NCBI RefSeq assembly: GCF_016650695.1
Contig: NZ_JAEKFH010000006.1
Coordinates: 434,001 to 498,000 of the forward strand
DNA length: 64,000 nt
Direction of reading: 5' to 3'
Source: Pseudomonas sp. TH41
GTDB taxonomy: Bacteria > Pseudomonadota > Gammaproteobacteria > Pseudomonadales > Pseudomonadaceae
Below, one piece after another: positions 8,077-16,798 of this stretch (positions within the stretch are counted from its first letter, which is position 1; every line of letters starts with the position of its first letter). Under the pieces are notes generated by a model. It worked only from the letters and a program-made list of their open reading frames with translations, did not search any database and was not told the origin of the DNA. The position numbers were made by a program, and so were the translations under genes.

Positions 8077-9657
8077 ATGACGCAGATTCTTGGGCACAAC
8101 TACATCGGCGGTCAGCGCGCCGCTGCCGGCACCATCATCGTCAAAAGCGTTGATGCCAGCACGGGCGAACACCTGCCTTACAGTTTTCACCAGGCCACTT
8201 TTGAAGAGGTCGACCGTGCCGCCCTGGCGGCCGCTGGCGCCTATCCGGTCTACCGCAGCCTGAGTGCCGCCAAACGTGCCGAATTCCTCGACGCCATCGC
8301 CGATGAACTGGACGCTCTGGGCGATGACTTTGTCGCGCTGGTCTGCCGCGAAACTGCGTTACCCGCCGCACGGATTCAAGGCGAGCGCGGCCGCACCAGC
8401 GGCCAGATGCGTTTGTTCGCCAAGGTGCTGCGTCGCGGTGACTTCTATGGGGCGCGCATCGATCAGGCCTTGCCCGAGCGCAAACCGCTGCCGCGTCCGG
8501 ATCTGCGCCAGTACCGCATCGGTCTCGGGCCGGTCGCCGTATTTGGCGCGAGTAACTTTCCCCTGGCATTTTCCACCGCTGGCGGCGACACCGCTTCGGC
8601 GCTGGCTGCCGGGTGCCCGGTGGTGTTCAAGGCCCACAGCGGCCACATGGCCACCGCCGAACTGGTCGCGGATGCAATCCTCCGTGCCGCCGAAAAAACC
8701 GGCATGCCGGCCGGTGTGTTCAACATGATCTACGGCGGCGGAGTGGGTGGCGCGCTGGTCAAGCACCCGGCGATTCAGGCGGTCGGCTTTACCGGATCGC
8801 TCAAGGGGGGCCGCGCGTTGTGCGACATGGCAGCAACACGTCCACAGCCAATCCCGGTGTTCGCCGAGATGTCGAGCATCAACCCGGTGATCGTGTTGCC
8901 GCAGGCGCTGCAAACCCGCGCTGAAAGCGTCGCCCGTGACCTGACGGCGTCGGTGGTTCAGGGCTGCGGTCAGTTCTGCACCAATCCGGGTCTGGTGATC
9001 GGCCTTCGTTCGCCGCAGTTCAGTGCATTCGTGCAGCAGGTGGCCGGGCTGATGGGGGATCAACCGGCGCAAACCATGCTCAATGCCGGGACTCTGGGCA
9101 GTTATGGCAACGGCTTGCAGAAGCTCCTCGCGCATCCTGGCATCGAGCATTTGGCGGGTAACCCGCAGGCGGGGAATCAAGCCCAGCCGCAACTGTTCAA
9201 GGCCGATGTCAGCCTGCTGATCGATGGCGATGAAGTGCTGCAAGAGGAAGTGTTTGGCCCGACCACGGTGGTCGTCGAGGTGGCGGATCAGGCGCAACTC
9301 AGTGCGGCATTGAACGGCCTGCACGGGCAGTTGACGGCGACGATCATTGGCGAGCCGGCGGACTTCGCACAGTTCGGCGAGCTGACCGTGTTGCTGGAGC
9401 AGAAGGTCGGGCGGATCCTGCTCAATGGATATCCGACCGGTGTGGAAGTCTGCGATTCGATGGTCCACGGCGGGCCGTATCCAGCGACGTCGGATGCGCG
9501 CGGCACCTCGGTGGGCACCCTGGCCATCGACCGCTTCCTGCGCCCGGTGTGCTTCCAGAATTTCCCTGACAGCCTGTTGCCGGATGCGTTGAAAAATGGC
9601 AATCCGCTGAGTATTCAGCGCCTGGTGGATGGCCAGCCGTCCCGCGAAGTCCTGTAA
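8077..9657 (+). CDS. 2-oxoglutarate semialdehyde dehydrogenase, copy 1
   Basis: 526-residue NAD(P)-dependent aldehyde dehydrogenase of the KGSADH type, oxidising 2,5-dioxopentanoate to 2-oxoglutarate. Visible active-site residues are Asn160 (GASNFPLAF), Lys185, Glu264 (FAEMSSINP) and nucleophile Cys301 (GCGQFCTNPG). The start at 8077 follows TTTAAGGAG, 10 bp after the AraD1-type gene, so the two are co-transcribed. A second copy at 58765 differs at only about 26 residues by eye, mostly in the first five and last twenty codons. See the finding on direct repeats. Confidence 0.93.
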   Translation: MTQILGHNYIGGQRAAAGTIIVKSVDASTGEHLPYSFHQATFEEVDRAALAAAGAYPVYRSLSAAKRAEFLDAIADELDALGDDFVALVCRETALPAARIQGERGRTSGQMRLFAKVLRRGDFYGARIDQALPERKPLPRPDLRQYRIGLGPVAVFGASNFPLAFSTAGGDTASALAAGCPVVFKAHSGHMATAELVADAILRAAEKTGMPAGVFNMIYGGGVGGALVKHPAIQAVGFTGSLKGGRALCDMAATRPQPIPVFAEMSSINPVIVLPQALQTRAESVARDLTASVVQGCGQFCTNPGLVIGLRSPQFSAFVQQVAGLMGDQPAQTMLNAGTLGSYGNGLQKLLAHPGIEHLAGNPQAGNQAQPQLFKADVSLLIDGDEVLQEEVFGPTTVVVEVADQAQLSAALNGLHGQLTATIIGEPADFAQFGELTVLLEQKVGRILLNGYPTGVEVCDSMVHGGPYPATSDARGTSVGTLAIDRFLRPVCFQNFPDSLLPDALKNGNPLSIQRLVDGQPSREVL

Positions 9658-9808
9658 CTGATCATTCCCATGCTTTGCGTCATTGGCGTCTCGTAACAAC
9701 TAAAGGGGGAACTTGCTCCCCTCGTTCCCCCTTGCTCTGCCTGCCTCCAACCAACACATACAGGTCGTTGCCCGCAGCAAGAGACCAACCGCTCATAAAG
9801 GCAAAACG

Positions 9809-10582
9809 ATGATCGAGTTGAACCAAGTCACCGCCTATCAACAACAGACCCAAGTGTTTGATCGGATCTCACTGAAAATCGGTTACAACGAACGCGTCGC
9901 CATCCTCGGCCCTAATGGGGCAGGCAAAAGCACACTGTTGAAACTGATGACCCGGGAGATCCACCCCGTCGACACGCCAGACAGCTATCTCAAGCTGTTT
10001 GGCGATGAAAGGGTCAACCTTTGGAACCTGCGCAGCAAGATCGGCTTTGTCTCGCAGGACCTACAGGAAGATTACACCCCTTATACCTCGGCGCTGAATG
10101 TCGTCATCTCAGGTTTTTTTGGCGCTATAGGTGCACATGATCATATAAAACCCTCTGATGATCAGGTCGCACTGGCACGAGATCTCATGGCAAAACTGGG
10201 CATGTCTGTCGATGAACAACACATGTTTCAGCGCCTGTCCACGGGGCAAAAACGCCGCCTGTTACTGGCGCGCGCGCTGGTTCACGATCCGCAGGCATTG
10301 ATCCTCGATGAGCCCACCAGTGGCCTCGATATGGGGGCGAGTCTGGGCTTGCTGAAGCTGATGCGCAGCTTTTGTGGCGAAGGTCGGGCGATGATTATTA
10401 CCACTCACCACATTAACGAAATAATTCCCGAGATTGATCGAGTGGTGTTGATGAGCGAAGGGCAAGTGGTAGCCGATGGTCCCAAGAGCGAGATTCTGAC
10501 CAGCGATAACCTTTCGGATCTGTACCAGACCGACCTGGAAGTGTCCGAGCAGTATGGTTGGTATGGCTGCTGGCACAGTTGA
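9809..10582 (+). CDS. Orphan ABC-transporter ATP-binding protein
   Basis: 257-residue ABC ATPase. Walker A is GPNGAGKS (residues 34-41), the signature is LSTGQKRRLLLARAL (a variant of LSGGQ), Walker B is ALILDEPTSGLD and the switch His lies in IITTHH. ATG 9809 (MIELNQVTAY) is preferred; an earlier in-frame start at 9713 would add 32 non-conserved residues. No permease or binding protein lies next to it, and the protein has a single domain. It could energise a membrane partner coded elsewhere or act outside transport. It sits between the sugar-acid module and the malic enzyme with no obvious tie to either. Confidence 0.88.
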   Translation: MIELNQVTAYQQQTQVFDRISLKIGYNERVAILGPNGAGKSTLLKLMTREIHPVDTPDSYLKLFGDERVNLWNLRSKIGFVSQDLQEDYTPYTSALNVVISGFFGAIGAHDHIKPSDDQVALARDLMAKLGMSVDEQHMFQRLSTGQKRRLLLARALVHDPQALILDEPTSGLDMGASLGLLKLMRSFCGEGRAMIITTHHINEIIPEIDRVVLMSEGQVVADGPKSEILTSDNLSDLYQTDLEVSEQYGWYGCWHS

Positions 10583-10629
10583 GGTGGGCCTCGTTTCAAC
10601 GGCTGCTTCTTGGAATTCGACATCAAATG

Positions 10630-10650
10630 TGTATATTGAATACAAAATCC
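10630..10650. promoter_or_regulatory. Glyoxylate-regulon operator, site A (before malic enzyme)
   Basis: ATTGAATACAAAAT at 10635-10648 is the weakest of four related palindromes with core TTGAATnCAA (others at 15930, 16055 and 18061). It lies 22 bp upstream of the malic enzyme ATG, where a repressor would block transcription or initiation. Likely ligand: the GntR protein at 16062-16787. Confidence 0.6.
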
Positions 10651-10670
10651 AATAAGTGCAGGAGAGCGAA

Positions 10671-12347
10671 ATGAATAACCCCATCAATCGCACGCTACAA
10701 GTCCCTTTCCAAGGCCCTACTTTGTTGGGAACCCCGCTTCTTAACAAAGGTACGGCGTTTGATCTGCAAGAGCGTGAAGCCTTGCATTTACAAGGGTTGC
10801 TTCCGCAGCAGGTCGAAACGATCGATCAGCAGGCCGAGCGCGCTTATCTGCAGTTCCAGGCTTGCACGACGGATCTGGACAAACACGTCCTGTTGCGCTC
10901 GATACAGGACTCCAATGAAACCCTTTTCTATCGGGTGGTCGATGACCATCTCGATGAAATGTTGCCGATTATCTACACGCCCACCGTTGGTAAGGCCTGT
11001 CAGGAATTCTCCCGTATCTACCGCAGCCATCGTGGGTTGTTCATCAGCATTGCCGACCGCGAGCGCATCGACGAAATCCTCAACAATGTCACCAAGGACC
11101 ATGTAAAGGTCATTGTCGTCAGTGATTGCGAGCGCATCCTGGGGCTTGGCGACCAAGGTGTCGGCGGCATGGGCATTCCCATCGGCAAGCTGTCACTGTA
11201 TACCGCTTGCGGTGGCATCAGTCCGGCTTACACGCTACCGGTGGTGCTCGACGTGGGGACTAACAATCCGAAGCTGCTGGCGGACCCCTTGTACTTCGGC
11301 CTACGGGAAGAGCGCATCCGTGGGGCTGAATATGATCAGTTCCTGCAGGCTTTTGTGGAGGGCATACAGCGCCGTTGGCCCGACGCGATTCTGCAGTTCG
11401 AAGACTTTGCCCTGACCAATGCCATGCCATTGCTGGCGCGCTATCGCGATCAGCTGTGCTGCTTCAACGACGACATTCAGGGCACCGCCGCCGTGACCGT
11501 CGGCACGTTGCTGGCGGCCTGCAAGGTCAAGGACCAGCGCCTATCCGAACAGACGGTCGCCTTTGTCGGCGCAGGTTCCGCTGGGTGCGGCATCGCCGAG
11601 CAGATCATTGCCGCCATGCAGTTGGAAGGACTGAGCGAGCCCCAGGCACGCAGCAGGGTGTACCTGCTTAACAGTAAAGGTTTGCTGACCGATCGCCAGC
11701 CTGACCTCTACGATTTCCAGCAGCGCCTGGCTCATCCCGGTGAGTCGCTGGCGCACTGGGATTTCAGCGGTGACTGGCCGTCGCTGCAGGAGGTGGTGAA
11801 TAACGCCAAACCCACTGTGTTGATCGGCGTATCCGGTAAGGCCGGTCTGTTCACTCAGCAGATCATCGAGACGATGCATGCCCATTGCCCGCAACCGATC
11901 ATCATGCCGTTGTCCAACCCGACCTCGCAGATCGAAGCGCATCCCAAGGACATCCTGCAATGGACCGAGGGGCAGGCTTTGGTGGCCACGGGCAGTCCGT
12001 TTTTGCCGATCGAGCTGTTGGGCAAAACTTTTCCCATTGCCCAGTGCAATAACTCCTACATCTTCCCTGGCATTGGCTTGGGGGCGATCGCCAGCAAGGC
12101 GACGCGCATCACTGACGGTATGCTGATGGCTTCTGCCCAGGCGCTGGCCGAGAGCGCGGGTGCGGGGCAGATGTTGCCTGCGTTGCGCGATGTTCAGGCC
12201 GTGAGCAAGCGCATCGCCTTCGCCGTTGGCATGGCAGCCCAGCGCGACAGCGTTGCCCCGCCCATGTCCGAGGAGGTATTGCAGGCAGCCATTGAGCAGC
12301 ATTTCTGGCAGCCGGTTTATCGACAATACGTGCGACGCCCCGAATAA
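10671..12347 (+). CDS. maeA: NAD-dependent malic enzyme
   Basis: 558-residue SfcA/MaeA-type enzyme, oxidatively decarboxylating L-malate to pyruvate. Motifs seen: the catalytic Tyr region IIYTPTVGKACQEFS, the Lys region GVGGMGIPIGKLSLY, the metal and substrate segment FNDDIQGTAAVT, and the dinucleotide fold FVGAGSAGCGIAEQ. ATG 10671 has AGGAG 6 nt upstream. A TTGAATACAA operator-like site just upstream ties it to the malate synthase and aminotransferase genes that follow. Paired with malate synthase it would complete glyoxylate + acetyl-CoA to malate to pyruvate (inference). A strong terminator follows. Confidence 0.93.
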   Translation: MNNPINRTLQVPFQGPTLLGTPLLNKGTAFDLQEREALHLQGLLPQQVETIDQQAERAYLQFQACTTDLDKHVLLRSIQDSNETLFYRVVDDHLDEMLPIIYTPTVGKACQEFSRIYRSHRGLFISIADRERIDEILNNVTKDHVKVIVVSDCERILGLGDQGVGGMGIPIGKLSLYTACGGISPAYTLPVVLDVGTNNPKLLADPLYFGLREERIRGAEYDQFLQAFVEGIQRRWPDAILQFEDFALTNAMPLLARYRDQLCCFNDDIQGTAAVTVGTLLAACKVKDQRLSEQTVAFVGAGSAGCGIAEQIIAAMQLEGLSEPQARSRVYLLNSKGLLTDRQPDLYDFQQRLAHPGESLAHWDFSGDWPSLQEVVNNAKPTVLIGVSGKAGLFTQQIIETMHAHCPQPIIMPLSNPTSQIEAHPKDILQWTEGQALVATGSPFLPIELLGKTFPIAQCNNSYIFPGIGLGAIASKATRITDGMLMASAQALAESAGAGQMLPALRDVQAVSKRIAFAVGMAAQRDSVAPPMSEEVLQAAIEQHFWQPVYRQYVRRPE

Positions 12348-12357
12348 ACGTTGAGTC

Positions 12358-12390
12358 AAAAAAATCCCGCCAATCTGGCGGGATTTTTTA
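12358..12390. terminator. Rho-independent terminator between convergent genes
   Basis: Stem ATCCCGCC/GGCGGGAT with a 5-nt loop, flanked by A-runs on the left and T-runs on the right, so it can work in both directions. It ends the malic enzyme transcript. Confidence 0.92.
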
Positions 12391-12481
12391 TCTCTAGGAA
12401 AACTCATGTCTTTGAATTGCGGATGGAAAAGCCGACGGTCTGTGCTTTCCTCAAGGAGGTCTGCAGCCGACCGGGGCGCCG

Positions 12482-13246
12482 CTAGACCAACGCCAGTGAT
12501 ACTGGAGGCAAACCTCCAATCTGCCCGTCCACCTGCCCAGGGCCTTCGGCGAAGAACATACCGGTGTAGGAACCCGTCGTGATGACAAAATCCTGGGGCA
12601 GGGTCAATCCCTGGCGGGTGTGATGGTTGACCAGCCACGGCAGCAGACGTCGCGGATCGCCCGCCGGGTTGGCGACCGCCGCTGGCACGATGCTGTTGCC
12701 GCCCAACGTCAGTTCGAGCTCAGGATGAACGAAATCGAAATCAGCTTCGTAAGGGACGAATTCGCCCACCACCAGGGCGCCATGGTTAAGCAGGTCTGCC
12801 AATTGGGTCAGGGGTTCGATCCGCGGCCAGGCCGCAAAGCGACTGGAAACGATTTCGATGGTTGCGGCCATTCCACCAACGCCGGCCATGACCTCATCTT
12901 CGCTGTACTCCTGATCACGAGGGCTGAATGCACGGTTGAATCGAAAGGCGATCTCCAGTTCCAGACCAACCGGTGCGTAAGCGACACGATCGAACTGGCT
13001 GGCAGATGGAAACAGGCAGTCCCGCGGCAGCGGTGAACCCTGGATCGGTCCGGTATGGGATTTTGAGCCAATCTTCCAGCCGCCGGCTTCGACTCCGCGC
13101 AGGCGTAAAATTTCCTGTTGAGTGAGGTAGGCGGCTGCCATATCGGCAGGGTACAAGTCGTTGTCGAGTTCGCCCAACGACCTGCGCTCACGTTGCGCTT
13201 CGACGATCAGTTGTGCCAGGTGCGAAGGGTTGGATGCTGTGTTCAA
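12482..13246 (-). CDS. 2-keto-4-pentenoate hydratase/decarboxylase family protein (MhpD-like)
   Basis: About 254 residues of the MhpD/HpaH/4-oxalocrotonate decarboxylase family, which add water to, or decarboxylate, 2-keto-alkenoic acids with a divalent metal. Family segments include GWKIG, LELEIAFRF (metal-ligand glutamates) and the C-terminal FVITTGSYTG. The frame is open to an ATG at 13330, but that start would overlap the permease gene by 32 bp. A TTG at 13246 has GGAG at a good distance and gives the usual family length, so it is preferred (start uncertain). Last gene of the aminotransferase-permease-hydratase operon. The true substrate is unknown. Confidence 0.82.
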   Translation of the reverse strand: MNTASNPSHLAQLIVEAQRERRSLGELDNDLYPADMAAAYLTQQEILRLRGVEAGGWKIGSKSHTGPIQGSPLPRDCLFPSASQFDRVAYAPVGLELEIAFRFNRAFSPRDQEYSEDEVMAGVGGMAATIEIVSSRFAAWPRIEPLTQLADLLNHGALVVGEFVPYEADFDFVHPELELTLGGNSIVPAAVANPAGDPRRLLPWLVNHHTRQGLTLPQDFVITTGSYTGMFFAEGPGQVDGQIGGLPPVSLALV

Positions 13247-13298
13247 TGTGTCGCTCCATTTTTCAAGACCCCACCCGCAGGCGGGAGTTAGCTGCAAG

Positions 13299-14597
13299 TT
13301 ATTTACTGATGACGGGTGTGGCTTGCGCATCAGTTGTCGGCGGCAGGGGCGCTTTCAAATACTCAAACTTGTTCTGCGGCTTCATGCGGAAGGAAAGAAT
13401 CACGCCAATCGCAAGCAGGACGATGCTGACCAGGAACGGCAGCTGCCAGTTGCCGAATTTGTCGATCAAGAATCCGGCCGCCACGGGACTGACGATAGCC
13501 GCCATGGCCGACCCCGTGTTCATCATGCCGCTGGCGGTACCGCAATGATCAGGCGCGATGTCCATCGGGATGGCCCACATCGGGCCGATTGTCATCTCGG
13601 AGAAGAAGAAGCCGATGGCGAGGCACGCCAGGGAAACGTGCATATCCTTGGTGAACATCAGCGGTACCAGGGATAGCAGCGTCAGCCCGAGGCAGACTGC
13701 GACCATCAGGCTGCGCGCCTTGTTCAGATCTTTGGTGCGAGCGTAGATACGGTCACTGACGATGCCGCCCAAGGTATCGCCAACGACACCGCCGAAGAAC
13801 ACCGTGGAGGCGAAGATTGCGGTGTTTTTCAGATCAAGGCCCATGTTCATGAAGTACATCGGCACCCAGCTCAGCAGCAACCACAGCGTCCATCCGTAGC
13901 AGAAATAGACAATGGTCACGGGCGCCATGCGCTTGAAAAGTCGTCCCCAGGCCAGAGGCTGCTTACTCTTCACCTTGGGTAGCGGCAAGACATCCAGTTC
14001 TTTTTGCGAGATGCGCGGATGGTCCTTCGGCAGTTCCGTGAAGACCAACGCCCAGAGCACCACCCATACCAAGCTGATGCCCGCGCAGACATAGAAAGAT
14101 TCCCGCCACCCATAAGTCGCCATGATCGCGATCATGGCTGCAGGGGCTAGGGCATTGCCAAGACGCGCGAAGGCATGGGTGATGCCTTGCGCAAATCCGC
14201 GTTTCTCCTTGGGAACCCAGCGCGACATTGCCGCTGTTGCAGCAGGAAAGGTGGCACCTTCGCCGAGGCCCAGGAGCAGCCGCGCGATAATCATAGAAAC
14301 GAAACCACCGGCGAGACCTGTTAACACAGTAGCGCCGGCCCAAATCAGCCCGCAGGCCACCAGCGTTCGTTTGGCGCCGAATCGGTCGCTGACCCAGCCG
14401 CCGATGATCTGAAATACGAGGTAGGGGTACGCAAAAGCAGAGAAGACGAGGCCAATCTCCGTCTTGGTCAAATTGAATTCCTTACCGAAACCGACCGCTG
14501 CCGTACTGACATTGACTCGGTCCAGGTAGGTAATGAAATACATGGCGCACAGCATGAATAGCACCACTGTGGTGGGGCGCAGACGTAAAAACTTCAT
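13299..14597 (-). CDS. MFS permease, anion:cation symporter family
   Basis: 432-residue, 12-helix inner-membrane carrier (VLFMLCAMYFITYLDRVNVS, then the WVSDRFGAKRT loop motif), similar in type to tartrate, glucarate and hexuronate symporters. ATG 14597 (MKFLRLRP) is preferred over the frame start at 14627 because GGAG lies 9 nt ahead. It is between the aminotransferase and hydratase genes on the same strand. It presumably imports the compound that this module degrades, probably a small hydroxy- or amino-dicarboxylate-like anion; the exact substrate cannot be read from sequence. Confidence 0.9.
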   Translation of the reverse strand: MKFLRLRPTTVVLFMLCAMYFITYLDRVNVSTAAVGFGKEFNLTKTEIGLVFSAFAYPYLVFQIIGGWVSDRFGAKRTLVACGLIWAGATVLTGLAGGFVSMIIARLLLGLGEGATFPAATAAMSRWVPKEKRGFAQGITHAFARLGNALAPAAMIAIMATYGWRESFYVCAGISLVWVVLWALVFTELPKDHPRISQKELDVLPLPKVKSKQPLAWGRLFKRMAPVTIVYFCYGWTLWLLLSWVPMYFMNMGLDLKNTAIFASTVFFGGVVGDTLGGIVSDRIYARTKDLNKARSLMVAVCLGLTLLSLVPLMFTKDMHVSLACLAIGFFFSEMTIGPMWAIPMDIAPDHCGTASGMMNTGSAMAAIVSPVAAGFLIDKFGNWQLPFLVSIVLLAIGVILSFRMKPQNKFEYLKAPLPPTTDAQATPVISK

Positions 14598-14668
14598 GTG
14601 TTCTATCTCCAGTTTCTTATTGTTCACGCTGACAAACGCGATGACTCGGGATAGTTAGTCGGATCAGG

Positions 14669-14694
14669 GGAGCTGCGGCAGATGCCGCAGCTCC
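14669..14694. terminator. Intercistronic hairpin after the aminotransferase gene
   Basis: Perfect 12-bp arms (GGAGCTGCGGCA/TGCCGCAGCTCC) with a 2-nt centre, lying 8 bp downstream of the aminotransferase stop and 72 bp upstream of the permease start. There is no T-run in the direction of transcription, so partial termination or 3'-end protection is more likely than full termination. Confidence 0.6.
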
Positions 14695-14701
14695 TTTCAC
14701 A

Positions 14702-15913
14702 TCATTCGCGCCGCAGCGGTACGGATTGCCCTCCCAGATAATCCATGGCCGCCAGTACGCCACTGGATTGGAGTTTCACCCCGGCCATTTGCAAACCCAT
14801 TTCGCAGCCGGTCAGTGTGGCCATCAGCATCAGATCATTGCAGTCACCCAAGTGGCCGATGCGGAACATGCGGCCTTTCATCTTGCCCAGGCCCGTTCCC
14901 AGTGACATGTCGAAGCGCTCGTAGATGGTCTTGCGTACGACATCGGCGTCGATGCCATCGGGTGTCATCACGCCGGTCAACACGGGGCTGTACACGCTCG
15001 GATCGGCGCACTGGATTTTCAGGCCCCAGGCATTCACGGCTGTGCGGCAGGCATGGGCGAGGCGGTTGTGGCGGATAAACACATTGTCCAGCCCTTCGCC
15101 GAGGATCATGTCGAGGGCCTCGGACAATCCATACAGCAGGTTGGTGTTTGGGGTATACGGCCAATAGCCGGTCTTGTTCATTTCAACGATTTCGTCCCAG
15201 GCCCAGAAACTGCGCGGCAGGCCTGCTGTTTTGCTGGCCTCCAGGGCTTTTGGGGACAGGGCGTTGAAGCTGATGCCTGGAGGGAGCATGAGACCTTTTT
15301 GCGATCCGGACACGGTGACGTCTACACCCCATTCATCATGACGATAGTCGGCTGACGCGAGGCCGGAAATGGTATCCACTAACAGCAGTGCCGGGTGGCC
15401 GGCGGCGTCGATGGCCTTGCGCACTGAAGCGATATCCGAGGTCACACCGGTGCTGGTTTCGTTATGCACGACGCAAACTGCCTTGATGCGGTGACGGCTG
15501 TCGGCGCGCAGATGCTCTTCGATCATTTGCGCATCGACCCCGCCGCGCCAGCCCTCAATCCCGGGCCGGCCGATGAATTGCGGCTTGAGCCCCAGGCTCA
15601 GTGCCATTTTCTGCCAGAGGGTGGCGAAATGACCGGTTTCAAACATCAATACTTCGTCGCCAGCGCTCAGTGTGTTGCACAGCGCCGCTTCCCAGGCTCC
15701 GGTACCCGAGGCGGGGTAGATAACGACAGGATGCCGGGTCTTGAAAATCTTTTTGATGCCATCCAGCACTTTGAGCCCCAGCTCTCCGAATTCCGGGCCA
15801 CGGTGATCAATGGTGGGATAGCTCATGGCTCGCAGGATGCGATCCGGAACCGGGCTCGGGCCAGGAATTTGCAGAAAGTGGCGGCCGGCGGGGTGGAAAT
15901 CAAGTTTTAACAT
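14702..15913 (-). CDS. Class V aminotransferase, serine/aspartate:glyoxylate type
   Basis: 403-residue PLP enzyme of the alanine/serine-glyoxylate aminotransferase family. The opening PGPSPVPDRILRAMSYPTIDHRGPEF-like block is characteristic; Asp180 (LLLVDTISGLAS) and the Schiff-base Lys206 (SGSQKGLMLPPG) are in place. It moves an amino group between glyoxylate/glycine and a partner such as serine, alanine or aspartate. BhcA of the beta-hydroxyaspartate cycle is in the same family, but bhcB, bhcC and bhcD are absent here. A perfect 20-bp palindrome lies 17 bp upstream of its start, and it is divergent from the GntR gene. Confidence 0.9.
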   Translation of the reverse strand: MLKLDFHPAGRHFLQIPGPSPVPDRILRAMSYPTIDHRGPEFGELGLKVLDGIKKIFKTRHPVVIYPASGTGAWEAALCNTLSAGDEVLMFETGHFATLWQKMALSLGLKPQFIGRPGIEGWRGGVDAQMIEEHLRADSRHRIKAVCVVHNETSTGVTSDIASVRKAIDAAGHPALLLVDTISGLASADYRHDEWGVDVTVSGSQKGLMLPPGISFNALSPKALEASKTAGLPRSFWAWDEIVEMNKTGYWPYTPNTNLLYGLSEALDMILGEGLDNVFIRHNRLAHACRTAVNAWGLKIQCADPSVYSPVLTGVMTPDGIDADVVRKTIYERFDMSLGTGLGKMKGRMFRIGHLGDCNDLMLMATLTGCEMGLQMAGVKLQSSGVLAAMDYLGGQSVPLRRE

Positions 15914-15929
15914 GGTGACTCCTCTTTTT

Positions 15930-15949
15930 GTATTTTGAATTCAAAATAC
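15930..15949. promoter_or_regulatory. Glyoxylate-regulon operator, site B (perfect palindrome)
   Basis: GTATTTTGAATTCAAAATAC, a perfect 20-bp inverted repeat, between the aminotransferase start (15913, minus strand) and the gntR gene. It is the best copy of the four-site family and defines the consensus used for the other three. Confidence 0.82.
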
Positions 15950-16054
15950 GTTAGCACGTCATGTTGCTGTGTCAAACCCTATAATTGCGCTAATATTCGG
16001 CAGTAACCGCGACGTTTTTGAATAAGGCATGGTTTTTAAGCGATGCTGATGAGG

Positions 16055-16070
16055 ATTTTGAATGCAAAAT
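16055..16070. promoter_or_regulatory. Glyoxylate-regulon operator, site C (overlaps gntR start codon)
   Basis: ATTTTGAATGCAAAAT, a palindrome apart from its two central bases. The ATG start of the GntR gene (16062) lies inside it, so binding here would give tight autoregulation. Confidence 0.75.
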
Positions 16071-16787
16071 ATTGAAGAGTTGGGGGCGCTCGCCAGCCCT
16101 CGATTGATGCCCAAGGTCGAACGCCAGCGTTTGCACGACATGGTTGTGGAACACCTGCGCAGCTTTATTACCGAAGGTGTGCTAGCACCCGGAAAGAAAC
16201 TCAACGAACGCGAGCTCTGCGAAACTCTGGGTATCTCCCGCACACCTTTACGTGAAGCGTTGAAGGTGCTGGCCGTTGAAGGCCTGATCGAGATCAACCC
16301 CAACCGCGGTGCGAGTGTCGCGCGTATGTCGGAGCTGGAAATTCGCGAGACCTTCGAGCTGATGAGCGGGATTGAAGCCTTCGCTGGCGAACTGGCCTGT
16401 GAACGCATCACGCTTCAGGAAATCGAGGAGATCAAAGCGCTGCACTACGCCATGGTGGTCAGCAAGAACCAGAACGACTTGCCGGGCTATTATCAGCGCA
16501 ACCGCGCCATCCACGATCTGATCAACCTGGCCGCACGCAACTCGGCGTTGCGCCAGGTGTACCTGTCATTGAACCGTCGCATCCAGGCGCTGCGCTTTCT
16601 GTCCAACCAGCAGGCGCCGAAGTGGGAAAGGGCGTTGCACGATCACGAAGAAATGATCGAGGCCTTACAAGCGCGAGACAGCAAGCGCTTGAGCAGCATT
16701 CTTCGTCACCATCTTCTGGAGAAACGCGACGCCATCATGCTGATGGTTCGCGACGACTCCGAACATCCAGACTCCATTCGCCGCTAG
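16062..16787 (+). CDS. GntR-family (FCD) regulator of the glyoxylate module
   Basis: 241 residues: winged HTH at about 20-85 (LNERELCETLGISRTPLREALKVLAVEGLIEI) and FCD ligand domain at about 95-225 with metal-type histidines (IHDLI, HDHEEM, RHHL). GAGG stands 7 nt before the ATG. The gene sits in the middle of four palindromes of one type, one overlapping its own start, which makes it the obvious binding protein. The SHMT-like gene follows 11 bp after its stop, so the regulator and enzyme form one operon. The effector is unknown; glyoxylate or the upstream substrate are candidates. Confidence 0.92.
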   Translation: MQNIEELGALASPRLMPKVERQRLHDMVVEHLRSFITEGVLAPGKKLNERELCETLGISRTPLREALKVLAVEGLIEINPNRGASVARMSELEIRETFELMSGIEAFAGELACERITLQEIEEIKALHYAMVVSKNQNDLPGYYQRNRAIHDLINLAARNSALRQVYLSLNRRIQALRFLSNQQAPKWERALHDHEEMIEALQARDSKRLSSILRHHLLEKRDAIMLMVRDDSEHPDSIRR

Positions 16788-16798
16788 GGAGCCGGATC

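Noticed and set aside
8359..9699. 446-residue open frame on the minus strand opposite KGSADH copy 1, with a similar one (369 residues) at 59044-60153
   Set aside because: Both are mirror frames of highly GC-rich coding DNA. They recur because the two KGSADH genes are nearly identical, and they show no known domain or ribosome site.
11541..12638. 365-residue open frame on the minus strand overlapping the malic enzyme
   Set aside because: It crosses a strong terminator at 12358-12390 and overlaps a clear enzyme gene; composition is that of a shadow frame.
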